Assembly (NCBI RefSeq): GCF_018294505.1
Contig: NC_057811.1
Location: 28,852,618 to 28,916,617, forward strand
DNA: 64,000 nucleotides
Reading direction: 5' to 3'
DNA from: Triticum aestivum
Lineage: Eukaryota > Streptophyta > Magnoliopsida > Poales > Poaceae
The notes beneath the pieces are model-generated. The model saw only the letters and a program-made list of their open reading frames with translations, did not search any database and was not told where the DNA came from. Position 1 is the first letter of the stretch, and each line of letters begins with the position of its first letter. Of this stretch, positions 9,986 through 21,340 are shown piece after piece. The position numbers and the translations under genes are program-made.

Positions 9986-12646
9986 GCATCCCCAAGCTTA
10001 ATTCCTGCTCGTCCTCGAGTAGGTAAATGATAAAAGAAAGAATTTATGAAGTGTGAATGCTAGCAGGTGCATAGGTTTGATCAATGATAATTTCAATCAC
10101 CTTTCCTAGCATCATTATATGTCATAACAGTAGCTCATACCATAAAACTTTGCATGATCAAGTAACAAACTATTCACATGTTAAAGCATAGACCATAAAC
10201 TTTCTTGAAAACTAACAAACCGTGTTATTAGTCATCAAACAATTACAATTCATCTTATTTTCAGGAAGAGTCTATGTCAGAGCTTTGATTTAGCAAATCC
10301 CACATACTCAACTATCATATAGTCTTCCATGATTGCTACCACTCAAAGCATATTTTTAGAACAAATAGCATCCATCGAACACATAGAAAGATAGGGGCTT
10401 AATGTTTCGCCTCCCAACTTATTCATCATATAGATAATTGTCAACAATATAATTCATGATCAAATATATTTGAATGGCCATATATGCTCAGATCTTTCCA
10501 TCACATGATGCTTGCCAACTAAAGAGTAGGTTGGAATGAGAAGGAATACTACTGACTCTTGCATAAAAGTAAAAGATAGGCCCTTCGCAGAGGGAAGCAG
10601 GGATTTGTAGAGGTGCCAGAGCTCGAAGCAAAAACAGAGATGAAAATAATTTTGAGAGGTATGCTTTCATTGTCAACATAACGACCAAGAGTTCCCAATA
10701 TCTTCCATACTACATACATTATAGGCGGTTCCCAAACAAAAAGGTAAAGATTTTTACTCCCCCTCCACCAACAATCATCAATCCATGGCTTGCCCGAAAC
10801 AACGGGTGCCTCCAACTAACATCAATACTGGGGGAGTTTTGTTTGCAATTATTTTTGATTTGATTTCGATCTTTTGATCATGGGACTGGGCATCCCAGTT
10901 ACCAGCCATTTTCTCGTGAATGATGAGCGGAGTCCACTCATCGTGAGAATAACCCACCTAGCATGGAAGATACTCCTAGCCCCTAGTCACTACATGAGAG
11001 ATTCGGGCATACAAAACAGATTATTATTTGAAGGTTTAGAGTTTGGCACATGCAAATTTACTTGGAACGGCAGGTAAATACCGCATATAGGTAGATATGG
11101 TGGACACTCATGGAATAAACTTGGTTCAAGGAATTTGGATGCACAAGCAGTATTCCCGCTTAGTACAGATATTTTGGCTAGCAAAGGATTCTAAATAGCA
11201 AGCGCCACATGTTAGAGGATCCATAACAATATAACTTCTATACAAATATACCCAAGCATAACTCATTATGTTGTCTTCCTTGTCCAACTTCAACTAATTT
11301 GCTCAGGTTTGAAAATAATTAATGGGGATCACAATCATAGAAGATGTCCAAGATAGTATATTTATATGTGAAATCTCTCTTCCTTCAATATTCTTTCATG
11401 AATTGTTCAAGTGACCAATACAATGTTTGCTAACCTTCAATAAATTTACCACCTCTACTTCTTATATCTGAAGTCATTACTCCATGGGAAAGGCATACGA
11501 AACATATATAATTTCAGATTTATGACATTCAAATCATTCAACCATTTACTCATAGGATATAAGTGAAGCACACGAGTAAATGACAAACTACTCCAAAAAG
11601 ATATAAGTGAAGATCAGTGAGTAGTTAAATAATTATGTATCTATGTGAAGACTCTCTCTCTCATTTAATAATTTCAGATCTTGGTATTTTATTTAAACAG
11701 CAAGCAAAGCTAAAGAAAATAAAATGACGCTCAAAGCAAAACACATATCATGTGGCGAATAAAAATATAGCTCCAAGTAAAGTTACCGATGAATGAGGGG
11801 ATGCCTTCCGGGGCATCCCCAAGCTTAGGCTCTTGGTTGTCCTTGAATATTACTCCCTCCGTTCCAAAATAGATGACCCAACTTTGTACTAAAGTTAGTA
11901 CAAAGTTGGGTCATCTATTTTGGAACGGAGGGAGTACCTTGGGGTGCCTTGGGCATCCCCAAGCTTAGGCTCTTGCCACTCCTTATTCCATAGTCCATCG
12001 AATCTTTACCCAAAACTTGAAAACTTCACAACACAACACTCAACGGAAAACTCGTAAGCTCCGTTAGCGAAACAAAACAAAACACCACTTCAAGGTACTG
12101 TAATGAACTCACTCTTTATTTATATTGGTGTTAAATTTACTGTGTTGAAACTTCTCTATGGTTTGTAAACTATTTTACTAGCCATAGAGTCATCAAAATA
12201 AGCAAACAACACACGAAAAACAGAATCTGTCAAAAACAGGACAGTCTGTAGTAATCTGTAACTAACGCAAACTTCTGGAACTCAGAAAAATCTACCAAAA
12301 TAGTAAAACCTAGATAATTTGATTATTGATCTGCTGCAATTGGAATCAGTATTTTATCACGTTCTGGTAATTTTTAACAATTGTTTTCGTGAGCAGAAAG
12401 TTTCTGTCGTTTTCAGAAAGATCAAATAATTATCATACAAGGAGATCCTATAGGTCTTACTTGGCACAAACACTAATTAAAACATAAAACCACATCTAAG
12501 CAGAAGCTAGATGGATTATTTATTTGTAAACAGAACCAAAAAGCAATAAACTAAAATAAAATTGGGTTGCCTCCCAACGAGCGCTAACGTTTAACTCCCC
12601 TAGCTAGGCATGATGATTTCAATGATGCTCACGTAAAAGATAAGAA
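9986..12646 (-). other. Internal, AT-rich non-coding part of element B
   Basis: No gag or pol motifs. The minus strand carries repeated CTTGGGGATGCCC-type tracts near 11800-11830 and 11940-11970, characteristic of the purine-rich 3' regions of this group. A short minus frame at 10815-10549 (WEPPIMYVVWKILGTLGRY) recurs in related elements in my recollection, but I cannot assign a function. Confidence 0.6.
11853..11934. mobile_element. Stowaway MITE, perfect palindrome
   Basis: 82 bp beginning CTCCCTCCGTTCC and ending GGAACGGAGGGAG, flanked by TA on both sides (11851-11852 and 11935-11936), the Tc1/mariner-type target duplication. The two 39-bp arms are perfect reverse complements around a 4-base loop (AAGT). 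It lies inside element B between two similar CATCCCCAAGCTTAGGCTC tracts. Confidence 0.97.
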
Positions 12647-13402
12647 TTAAAACATAAAGAGAGCATCATGAAGAATATGACTAGCACATTTAAGTCTATC
12701 CCACTTTCTATGCATAGGGATTTTGTGAGCAAACAACTTATGGGAACAATAATCAACTAGCATAGGAAGGCAAAACAAGCATAACTTCAAAACTTTAAGC
12801 ACATAGAGAGGAAACTTGATATTATTGCAATTCCTACAAGCATATATTCCTCCCTCATAATAATTTTCAGTAGCATCATGAATGAATTCAACAATATAAC
12901 CATCACATAAAGTATTTTTTTCATGATCTACTAGCATAGAAATTTTATTACTCTCCACATAAGCAAAATTCTTCTCTTTCGAAATAGTGGGAGCAAACTC
13001 AACAAAATAACTATCATGTGAAGGATAATCCAATTGAAAATTAAAATCATGATGACAAGTTTCATGGTTATATTTATTCTTTATAGCATACATGTCATCA
13101 CAATAATCATCATAGATAGGAGGCATGCTTTCATCATAATAAATTTGCTCATCAAAACTTGGGGGACAAAAAATATCATCTTCATCAAACATAGCTTCCC
13201 CAAGCTTGTGGCTTTGCATATTATTAGCATCACGGGTATTCAAGGAATTCATACTAACAACATTGCAATCATGCTCATTCACATATTTAATGCCAAGCAT
13301 TCTATGTAATTCTTCTTCTAGTACTTGAGCACAATTTTCCTTCCCATCATACTCACGAAAGATATTAAAAAGATGAAGCGTATGAGGTAAACTCAATTCC
13401 AT
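12647..13402 (-). CDS. 251-aa open reading frame of element B, unknown function
   Basis: This is the only sizeable intact frame in element B, beginning about 100 bases inside the PBS, where gag would be expected. The protein is acidic and rich in Asp, Tyr, His and Cys (DDDIF-like stretches such as DEDDIFCPPSFDEQ and YDDYCDDMYAIKN; C..H pairs such as YACRNCNN and HKLFAHKIPMHRKW). I see no gag capsid motif, CCHC knuckle, protease or polymerase signature. An uninterrupted frame in a non-autonomous element may mean recent insertion or selection for a packaging-related protein; it could also be a chance survivor. I do not recognise a domain. Confidence 0.45.
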   Translation of the reverse strand: MELSLPHTLHLFNIFREYDGKENCAQVLEEELHRMLGIKYVNEHDCNVVSMNSLNTRDANNMQSHKLGEAMFDEDDIFCPPSFDEQIYYDESMPPIYDDYCDDMYAIKNKYNHETCHHDFNFQLDYPSHDSYFVEFAPTISKEKNFAYVESNKISMLVDHEKNTLCDGYIVEFIHDATENYYEGGIYACRNCNNIKFPLYVLKVLKLCLFCLPMLVDYCSHKLFAHKIPMHRKWDRLKCASHILHDALFMF

Positions 13403-13500
13403 TTTTTTGTAGTTTTCTTTTATAAACTAAACTAGTGCTAAAACAAGAAAAAAAAGATTCGATTGCAAGATCTAAAGATATACCTTCAAGCACTCTCCTC

Positions 13501-13516
13501 CCCGGCAACAGCGCCA
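13501..13516 (-). other. Primer-binding site of element B
   Basis: On the minus strand, TGGCGCTGTTGCCGGGG lies nine bases inside the right-hand LTR. It closely resembles the TGGCGCCGTTGCCGGGG site of Athila elements, attributed to tRNA-Asp. This fixes the orientation of the element as minus. Confidence 0.75.
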
Positions 13517-13525
13517 GAAACTGCT

Positions 13526-15160
13526 TGATGTCTACTACGCAACCTTCTTCTTGTAGACGTTGTTGGGCCTCCAAGTGCAGAGGTTTGTAGGACAGTAGCA
13601 AATTTCCCTCAAGTGGGTGACCTAAGGTTTATCAATCCATGGGAGGCGTAGGATGAAGATGGTCTCTCTCAAACAACCCTGCAACCAAATAACAAAGAGT
13701 CTCTTGTGGCCCCAACACACTCAATACAATGGTAAATTGTATAGGTGCACTAGTTCGGCGAAGCGATGGTGATACAAGTGCAATATGGATAGTAGATATA
13801 GGTTTTTGTAATCTGAAAATATAAAAACAGCAAGGTAACTAATGATAAAAGTGAGCGTAAACAGTATTGCCATGCTAGGAAACAAGGCCTAGGGTTCATA
13901 CTTTCACTAATGCAAGTTCTCTCAACAATAATAACATAATTGGATCATATAACTATCCCTCAACATGCAACAAAGAGTCACTCCAAAGTCACTAATAGCG
14001 GAAAACAAACGAAGAGATTATGGTAGGGTACGAAACCACCTCAAAGTTATTCTTTTGGATCGATCTATTCAAGAGTTTGTACTAGAATAACACCTTAAGA
14101 CACAAATCAACCAAAACCCTAATGTCACCTAGATACTCCAATGTCACCTCAAGTATCCGTGGGTATGATTATACGATATGCATCACACAATCTCAGATTC
14201 ATCTATTCAACCAACACATAGAACCTCAAAGAGTGCCCCAAAGTTTCTACGGGAGAGTCAAGACGAAAACGTGTGCCAACCCCTATGCATAGGTTCATGG
14301 GCGGAACCCGCAAGTTGATCACCAAAACATACATCAAGTGAATCAATAGAATAACCCATTGTCACCACGGTTATCCCACGCAAGACATACATCAAGTGTT
14401 CTCAAATCATTAAAGACTCAATCCGATAACATAACTTCAAAGGGAAAACTCAATCCATTACAAGAGAGTAGAGGGGGGAGAAACATCATAAGATCCAACT
14501 ACAATAGCAAAGCTCGCGATACATCAAGATCGTATCACCTCAAGAACACGAGAGAGAGAGATCAAACACATAGCTACTGCTACATACCCTCAGCCCCGAG
14601 GGTGAACTACTCCCTCCTCGTCATGGAGAGCGCCGGGATGGTGAAGATGGCCACCGGTGAGGGATCCCCCCTCCGGCAGGGTGCCGGAACAGGGCCCCGA
14701 TTGGTTTTTGGTGGCTACAGAAGCTTGTGGCGGCGGAACTCCCGATCTATTCTGTTCCCCGAAGGTTTTAGGGTATATTGGTATATATAGGTGAAAGAAG
14801 TACGTCAGGGGAGCCACGAGGGGCCCACGAGAGTGGAGGGCGCGCCCAGGGGGGTGGGCGCGCCCCCTTGCCTCGTGCCTTCCTCGTTGCTTTCTTGACG
14901 TGGACTCCAAGTCTCCCGGGTTGCTTTCCTTCCAAAAATAACTTCTCCAGAAGGTTTCATTCCGTTTCGACTCCGTTTGATATTCCTTTTCTTCGAAACA
15001 CTGAAACTAGGGAAAAACAGGAACTGGCGCTGGGCTCTAGGTCAATAGGTTAGTCCCAAAAGTAATAGAAAAGTGCATAGTAAAGCCCATAGAACATCCA
15101 AGATTGATAATATAATAGCATGAATACTTCATAAATTATAGATACGTTGGAGACGTATCA
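13526..15160 (-). repeat. 5' LTR of element B
   Basis: 1635 bp, plus-strand start TGATGTCTACTACGC and end GACGTATCA, so TG..CA ends are kept. It is followed at 15161 by the target duplication GGTCT. Differences from the left LTR include a small insertion near 14820 (GGGCCCACGAG). Confidence 0.95.
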
Positions 15161-15165
15161 GGTCT

Positions 15166-15524
15166 CAACGGAGCCAGTCGAACAGGCCGTAGAGAGTTTC
15201 GTCGGGCTTGATTCCCGCGACTTGTGGGGTGGCCGACTGACGAGCCACCACATATTTCACCCACCGCTAAAGCCGCGACCGACCGGATCGCTTGCGTCGG
15301 CGAACAGCGGGGAGCGAGGACATCACGGGAGCCGACCGATACTGGGTCGACGGCTGCCAGAGAAGGACGCCGCAAACGCACGCGCGAAAGTGCGTCGCCC
15401 CGGGGACGGGGAGCGCCTCGACGTCGAGGGGAGCTTCCTGAAACCAGGCGGAGTCGTCGGCAAAGAAGACGAGCGCGCCGAGACGGATCTCGCGGCCCTC
15501 AGCCAATCCTCCACCAGAAACCAT
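15166..15524 (-). pseudogene. gag N-terminus and leader of element A
   Basis: Continuation of element A gag to the right of element B. A frame starting at 15524 (MVSGGGLAEGREIRL) runs toward the insertion point; a TAG follows GRSRL at about 15267, after which the frame reads WVKYVVARQ and IKPDETLYGLFDWLR up to element B. The sequence is GC-rich and low in complexity, like the gag N-terminus of related elements. Confidence 0.6.
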
Positions 15525-15578
15525 GATGATGGGAATCGGAAAAATCGCAACTTCACCAAAAAGTCGCTAAGACACCTT

Positions 15579-15595
15579 CCCCACGGTGGGCGCCA
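15579..15595 (-). other. Primer-binding site of element A
   Basis: Minus-strand TGGCGCCCACCGTGGGG lies two bases inside the LTR end (ACGACA). This is the usual PBS sequence of grass Tat-group Gypsy elements. Confidence 0.8.
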
Positions 15596-15597
15596 AC

Positions 15598-16147
15598 TGT
15601 CGTGGTTCTAAGACTGACAGTAGACTGGGGGGTAGGTATGAAGAGGCAAGATCCCAGCTGTGGTGAAGTTGTACACACGAGATTTACGAGTTTAGGCCCT
15701 TCACGGTGGAAGTAATAGCCCTACGTCTCGGTGCCCGGAGGCGGTCGCCTGGATTATATGTGTGTGGAGTTATAAGGGGTGCGAACCCTTGTCCCTGAGG
15801 AGGGGGGTGGCTTATATAGAGTTCGCCAGACCACTCCCGCCCTCAGTTACACAGGCTTTAAGGTACATAAAGATGGGGCGTTTCTAGTAACGCCAGTAAT
15901 AAAGTGACATAAATGTCCATTAAGTCTACAGAGTAAACGTCCGACCGTTGCTATTCAGAGTGACTTTAGGTCTCCTGCCTGTCGAGGCATTCCTGTTACG
16001 GTCGAGTGAGCTTGAATCTTCCGAGTGGGATGCCTCTAGTCAAGTGGATGATGATATCCCTTGAATGCTTCTGACTTTAGGGTAATGTCCTAGCGGAGGG
16101 TGTCCAGGTGAGGTCTATGATCCTACCCTAGCTACATATCTTCATCA
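15598..16147 (-). repeat. 5' LTR of element A
   Basis: 550 bp: plus-strand start TGTCGTGGTTCTAAG, end ATATCTTCATCA, so TG..CA when read on either strand. A TATA-like GGCTTATATAGAG lies near 15810. The right flank (GGCAG) is LINE coding sequence; the matching target duplication would be at the other LTR, outside the window. Confidence 0.88.
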
Positions 16148-17853
16148 GGCAGTCCCAAATATTTCTCTTCAAACCCTGTCGTGATTACTTGCAAAATATG
16201 TTTTACTCCATCTCTGGTTACATCCGGACATGAACTACCCACCATCATGGAGCACTTGGCAGGGTTTAACAACTGCCTCGTGGCATTTGCATAAACTTCC
16301 AGAGTGCTTTTAATATATTGTGCTTCTTGGTCACACGACTTGAAAAATAAGAGTGTCATCCGCGAATAATAAGTGTGAGACTCCCGGTACACTTCTAGTA
16401 ATTTTCAGTGGAGATATATTACGGGTAGCAATCCCTATATTGATAAAAGCAGAGAGACCATCAGCAACAAACAAGAATAAATATGGGCACAGCGGATCAC
16501 CTTGCCGAAGACCACGCGACGGTGCAAACGAATCCAGGATGGCTCCATTGAATTTTACTGAGTATCTCACCGAGGTCACACATGACATAATCCAGTCAAC
16601 CCACCGGTGAGCAAAGCCAAGCTTTTGCATCATTTGCCTAAGGTAATTCCAGTCCACTCTATCATAGGCTTTTGAGAGATCAAGCTTATAAGCACAATAA
16701 CTCCTGGTAGGGTCCTTCTCTTGCTTTATATGATGAATACATTCAAAGGCAACATAGGCATTGTCGGTAATCATACGTTCAGGAATGAAAGCACTTTGCC
16801 AAGGCGAAATAATCTCATCTAAAACAGGCCTTAACCGGTTTACTAAGCATTTTGAGACCACTTTGTAAACCACATTACATAAACTTATGGGGCAGAAATC
16901 CGTGATTTTCACCGGGTTATCAATTTTTGGGATCATTACAATGATAGTATCATTAACATATTCAGGCATTATCCCACTTTGGAAGAAAAATTTTACCGCG
17001 GCAATTATACCTTCCTTCATTGTCCCCCAGTTACGCTGAAAAAACGCGCGGGGAAACCATCCGGACCCGACGCTTTTAGAGGTCCAATCTGGAAAAGAGC
17101 GTCTCCAATCTCCTTATCTGAAAATTCCGCACATAAAACATCATTTATTTGCTGAGTTACAACAGCCTCAAACAAATCAGTGACTTGGGCGTGATCAAGA
17201 CTTGGGTCAGCCGTAAACAGCTCCTCAAAATAATCTGTAACGGCCTTCCCCATCTCCTTAATCCCCGTATGCACAACACCCTGAGCATCTTCCAACTTCT
17301 TAACTCTATTTTTCCTGGCCCGCCATACTGATTTTGCATGGAAAATTTTTGTGTTCCTGTCTCCTGCTTTTAACCAATCTATCCGTGATCTTTGCAACCA
17401 CATCAATTCTTCTCGGTACAGTAACTCATTCATCTTGTCTGTAACTTTACGTATCTCGCATCTGTCCGCATTCATCAACATCAATTCCTCCAGCTGGGAT
17501 CTAGATTTCTCGAGCTCATTTTTTATACTTCCAAACTTAACTCTACTCCACTCAAACAGTTTAGACATGGTTGACCTGAGCGCAGCATGTACGTCGCCCA
17601 AACTTGTTTTCTGCCCAGCTGCCTCCCATGCTCGTGCAATGATTTCCTGAAGGGCCGGGTCCCTCTCCCACATTACTTCATATTGGCGGATTTTTTTCTT
17701 TATACGTACATCCTCCATACGAGCACAATTAACATGCAGAGCCACATGATCAGACACGGGCGATACCAGGTGGCGAACAACAGGAGATTCAAAATTATCG
17801 CGCCAAGCCGGGGTAGCCACAGCCCTGTCCAATCGCACTTTCACATTTGCCAA
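16148..17853 (-). pseudogene. LINE ORF2, reverse transcriptase part
   Basis: Frames 17853-17017, 17020-16331 and 16392-16148 together encode a plant L1 RT. The visible blocks, in order, are SGPDGFPARFF, IPKIDNPVKITDFCPISLC, SAFIPERMITDNAYVAFE, KLDLSKAYDRVDW, GLRQGDPLCPYLFLFVADGL, HLLFADDTLIF (the catalytic FADD) and finally EKYLGLP, where element A begins. Frame changes at 17017-17020 and 16331-16392 break the protein. RT would copy LINE RNA at nicked target DNA. Confidence 0.92.
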
Positions 17854-18300
17854 ACCACCTCTCTTGTTGTCTTATGTGTGAGGAACACCCGAGAATCCCA
17901 AGTCTGACAACTCACATATCTCCAGTACATCATGAAAAGCTTGCATCTGACTCATTGGCCTCGGTGATAAGGAGAAGTGCTCAAAGTCCCACATGCATTC
18001 ATTAAAATCACCCACAACTAACCAGGGTAGATTAGACTAGGAGCTGAGATTATTAAGCAGAGTCCTCATGTTATGTCTATCTTCCGCCCTTGGCTCTCCA
18101 TAGGTCAGTCTCCACATAATTTCATCCGGCCCCAATCTAACGTGGGCATCGATGCATCTCTGTTTTGAGAACACCACCTCCACTTTGAGGGATTCATACC
18201 AGTAAAGGGCCAATCCACCACTGTTTCCCATACAATCCACTCCCTCAAAACCTTTCAAACCAAACCGAGATCTGTATTTTTCATCTTACTTTTTTGTTGC
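17854..18300 (-). pseudogene. LINE ORF2, apurinic-type endonuclease part
   Basis: The blocks LVFLCEPR (18290 region), GNSGGLALYW, DEIMWRLTYGEPR, LPWLVVGDFNE, LDRAVATPAW and VSDHVAL follow the order of exonuclease-endonuclease-phosphatase domains of plant L1 elements (catalytic E, D/N and the SDH motif). Stops near 18038 and 17872 and a frame change near 18250 interrupt it. Confidence 0.85.
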
Positions 18301-18306
18301 CTTGGT

Positions 18307-19551
18307 TCACATAAAAACACCAACATGGGGGAAAGCGACTGAATGAAAGTCGCCACTTCGCGAACTGTCCGGGAGTCCACCCCCCCTGGCGGTCCCTGAC
18401 GTGGAGGCCGCCACTGCAACACTTGACGCCCTATTGATAGCCGTTTCGTTTTCTCCTCTCAGCTTTTTTCTGTTGGCACTTTTCTGTGGTGTACCATCCA
18501 CCCCTTCCCTGGTTATTTCTTCATCTGCACCTTCAAATTGCTCAACAATTTCAGCAGTATTACCTACAGGAACAATATCAGTGCTACTCACCCCCAAGTT
18601 GTTTGTATCCGGCATGAGAGTCACTAAATCAGCAGCTAATCTTTTCCCAAGGGTGTTCAGATCCTCCTTATACCCATTCTCCCTTTCAGCTGGGTCATTG
18701 ACACCCTTACTTGGGTCTATTACCAAGGGATTAACTGCGTTATGTGGCCAGCTCCTCACCCGGTGTTGGCCATCTGCTGCATCATCAGTCCTTTTATCCC
18801 CATCATAATTATATGTCCCACTGTCCCTCCATAATTCTCGCTGCACTCCAGTCCTACCAGCACCCCGCCCCCTTCCAAAGGCTTCATGCTGGGTAGCAGA
18901 TTGAAAGGCATCACCTCTGCCATACCCATGGCCAGCTCCCCGGCCCGTGCCACGTCCACCCCCACCACGGCCTCTCCTTGGTGCTAGAACGAAGGGGCCC
19001 CATTCCATCTCTTCCTCCTTGTGATCACCAGTACCACATTCCTCATGCCAATGGCCCAAAAGACCACACATATAGCAAAACACTGGCAGCTTTTCGAACT
19101 TAACCTGGTACCATTCAGTTTCCCCAGCCTTTGTGAAGCTAACAAACCTTGTAAGCTTTTTATTGACATCTAACTTCACTCTTGCTCTTATGAACTCTCC
19201 CACGAAACCATTGGGAAGGATATCTGAAGCTCTAACACTTCGCCAATGCGTGCTGCCATATTCTTCACAAACTGCTCCCTTTTCAGTACCATGTCAGGAA
19301 GCTTATGTATTTGGCACCAGGTCTCGATTTTATCGAGCTTTACTGTCTCCGGCTTCTTGAAGCCATCATACTCCTCGATTATAAGCGCCATGCCTTTGAA
19401 GTCCCAAGGACCTTGGTGGATAGCTTTGTTCCAATCCCCCAAACAATTGAACTGTACTGAGAACAGATTTGGATTAATCCTACGCCAGATGGAAAGGCCC
19501 TTGTTATCGCTGAAGCAATATATATAAAGCTTAATAGGGCCTAAGAAAGCT
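18307..19551 (-). pseudogene. LINE ORF1 (nucleic-acid-binding protein)
   Basis: The N-terminal part (19551-19188) gives FSDNKGLSIWRRINPN, FNCLGDWNKAIHQGPWDF and IWCQIHKLP-like text, the DUF4283 domain of plant LINE ORF1. A frame change near 19200 leads to 19203-18307 with MGEFIRARVKLDVNKKL and the zinc knuckle CYMCGLLGHWHEEC (C-x2-C-x6-H-x4-C spacing as read), then a Gly/Arg-rich tail. The protein would coat LINE RNA. The upstream end is taken at an in-frame TGA near 19551; the true LINE 5' end is not resolved. Confidence 0.85.
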
Positions 19552-20560
19552 CACACAATTTTGCAGTGGCTATGGAAATGTGTTGCCAAACTGAGACATA
19601 AGATTTTCGTTTGGCATCCAGACCGTTTGTGTCATCCTTAATCTATGGTTACTCTAATTTTTTCCGGCCAGGCCTTCCCTGTGGTACCGCATCAAGGCAT
19701 GCGTGTGTATACGTTTCCTTTAACTACCATGTGCAGGATGAGGATTTACTGCACGCATGTGCGGCGGCACTCAGGTCCTGGTGCCGGCTTTTTATTTTGG
19801 CTTTAGATTTTCAAACTTCTATATCTTCTATACAAAAAATTTAATTTAAGTTATGTTTTCATATTCGTGTTTCTCGCAGCCAGCACTTTCAAATAAGATC
19901 CATTTTGAATACAGTTTGGCGATTTTTGAAAACAATGTTAAGTTTCATTGTTTGAAACTTAGTACGAGCGGCTGATAGAATTCAATTATTTTGTGTCTAC
20001 GACCAACACAGAAAATTTCTTAAAATTACATCTTTGAAACTAGTTTGTAAGTCATGGACAGTTTTTGAATTTTTAGGATATTTTTTCATTCATGAACATT
20101 TTTTAAATTGGTGAAATTTTGTTTAATTTCATTAACAAATTTTAGTCACAAACCTTTTTAAAAAATCATGAACATTAACTAGTTCGTGAAATCCCAAATT
20201 ACTTAAAGCAGAAAAAACAAAAACAGAAAAGAGAAAGGAATAATGGAAAACAAAGTTAAAAAATAGGCCAACCGAACATGGGCCAGCCCAAACGGGCGCA
20301 CTGCGTCTTCTCCCAGCGTGTGGCCCAAGCGAAAGATTTCTCTGTATGAAACTTTTTTTATCACTTATTGATGGCGTTGGTGCGTAATGTTTTGCATCTT
20401 TAGTGACAATTTTCATGACGTACTGCCAGAAGTTATTGCCACTTTATTATTAGGTAGAGATTAGGTATAGATAGGAACTACCAGTAAATTAGGTAGATGA
20501 TAGAGACGATGACTCCGAAGAAGATCACATGTGTCGAGCTTGGAACATGCTAACAGATCT
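19552..20560. other. AT-rich intergenic DNA, no gene seen
   Basis: No coding signal on either strand. It contains ATGAACATTTTTTAAATT-type tracts and a terminal TAGGTAGAGATTAGGTATAG repeat near 20450-20480, in the style of degenerate Triticeae DNA transposons. I could not find paired terminal repeats. Confidence 0.5.
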
Positions 20561-21340
20561 TAGGGCATCTCCGATGTAAACCCATAAAACAGACATCGCA
20601 AATGTCCGCGAACACGCACCGGACTGGTTCGCGGACACGATAGGGGAGGGAGCCATCCAACCTTGATGGATGCTACCCGTATTTCTCTCACATTTCTCCA
20701 GCATTTCATCGAACAATTGATGTGCAGAAGTAGGACACGTCTGGTTCATGCAGCTGGGGCGTCCTGGGAGTTCTGCCTCATCGGGCACGATTGATGTGTC
20801 ACAGGACGATGGGTGCGGTCTCGGGCGCGTCGGTAGCGGCCACGACGACAAGAGGAGGTCGCGCCACGAGCAGAGCTAGCCACGGGAGCCGCCATTGGTG
20901 CAGCACTTGGCGCAGCCAGCCCACGACACGCCGGGCATGGCGGCAAGAGAGCTTCATGAGGCCAGAGCCGAGCTCGGCCTTGAGCTACTTGCCGAGCAGC
21001 CATGGAGGGCATGGGGAGATGAGATGCGCAGGGAGAAGGGAGAGAGGACAGGGAGAAGGGAGAGAGGAGTAGAGAGATAGGAGGAGGCGGCGATGAGGAT
21101 GGAGCGCTCGCCTGCAGCTGCCCTCACCGTTGTCCGTAGCCGGCATCGGTGCTCTCCGTTTAGTGTTATTTGTAAGGAGAGGGTGGGAGTGGAGACGTGG
21201 TGTTTTTTTGGTTAGCTGGATGTTCAGACTCTCACATAGTCCCTCAAAGTTGTTCGTGTGATATCGAAATTTGAACATGTGGGCTGTTCCGCGGATATTT
21301 AGAGGACCCCACTTGAAGAATAAAAGTGGTCCAAACACTA
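20561..21340. other. GC-rich island, probably degenerate DNA-transposon sequence
   Basis: Starts GGGCATCTCCGATGTAAACC, a common terminal sequence of small plant DNA transposons, and then has the CCGCGAACACG / GTTCGCGGACACG wording typical of those elements. Overlapping frames on both strands (20746-21080) look like GC-content artefacts. No matching GGAGATGCCC end was found. Confidence 0.4.

Larger units (their letters stand above)
8363..15160 (-). mobile_element. Athila-type non-autonomous LTR retrotransposon B (complete)
   Basis: Complete 6.8-kb element bounded by two near-identical LTRs (8363-9985 and 13526-15160) and flanked by the 5-bp target duplication GGTCT (8358-8362 and 15161-15165). 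Orientation is minus: the primer-binding site follows the right-hand LTR and a purine-rich tract (AAGCTTGGGGATGC on the minus strand) precedes the left-hand one. There are no protease, RT or integrase motifs; only one sizeable reading frame is present, so it must have used enzymes from another element. The LTR sequence and tRNA-Asp-like PBS resemble the Athila-group wheat families Sabrina/WHAM; the name is from memory. Confidence 0.93.
1..16147 (-). mobile_element. Gypsy (Tat-lineage) LTR retrotransposon A, 3' end outside window
   Basis: Reading the minus strand from 16147 down: LTR, primer-binding site, gag, aspartic protease, reverse transcriptase, RNase H, an additional archaeal-type RNase H, then integrase ending near 2557. 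The order PR-RT-RH-aRH-IN is that of Gypsy elements of the Tat group. Downstream of integrase come two tandem-repeat arrays and an accessory gene on the opposite (plus) strand, also a Tat-group trait. The 3' LTR is not in the window. The element interrupts a LINE at 16148 (the LINE reading frame stops at its YLGLP motif exactly where the LTR starts) and is itself interrupted by element B at 8363-15160. Every coding domain has stops or frame changes, so this copy is dead. The resemblance to the wheat family called Fatima is from memory and uncertain. Confidence 0.9.
16148..19551 (-). mobile_element. L1-type LINE, interrupted at its 3' side
   Basis: Minus-strand non-LTR retrotransposon with ORF1 (18307-19551), endonuclease (about 17854-18300) and reverse transcriptase (16148-17853). 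It is cut off by element A after the RT motif KYLGLP; the RNase H and tail would lie left of the window. Frame changes and stops are present throughout, so it is inactive. Confidence 0.9.

Noticed and set aside
20746..21080. GC-island frames near a GGGCATCTCC end
   Set aside because: Overlapping frames on both strands without homology or start context; likely degenerate transposon.
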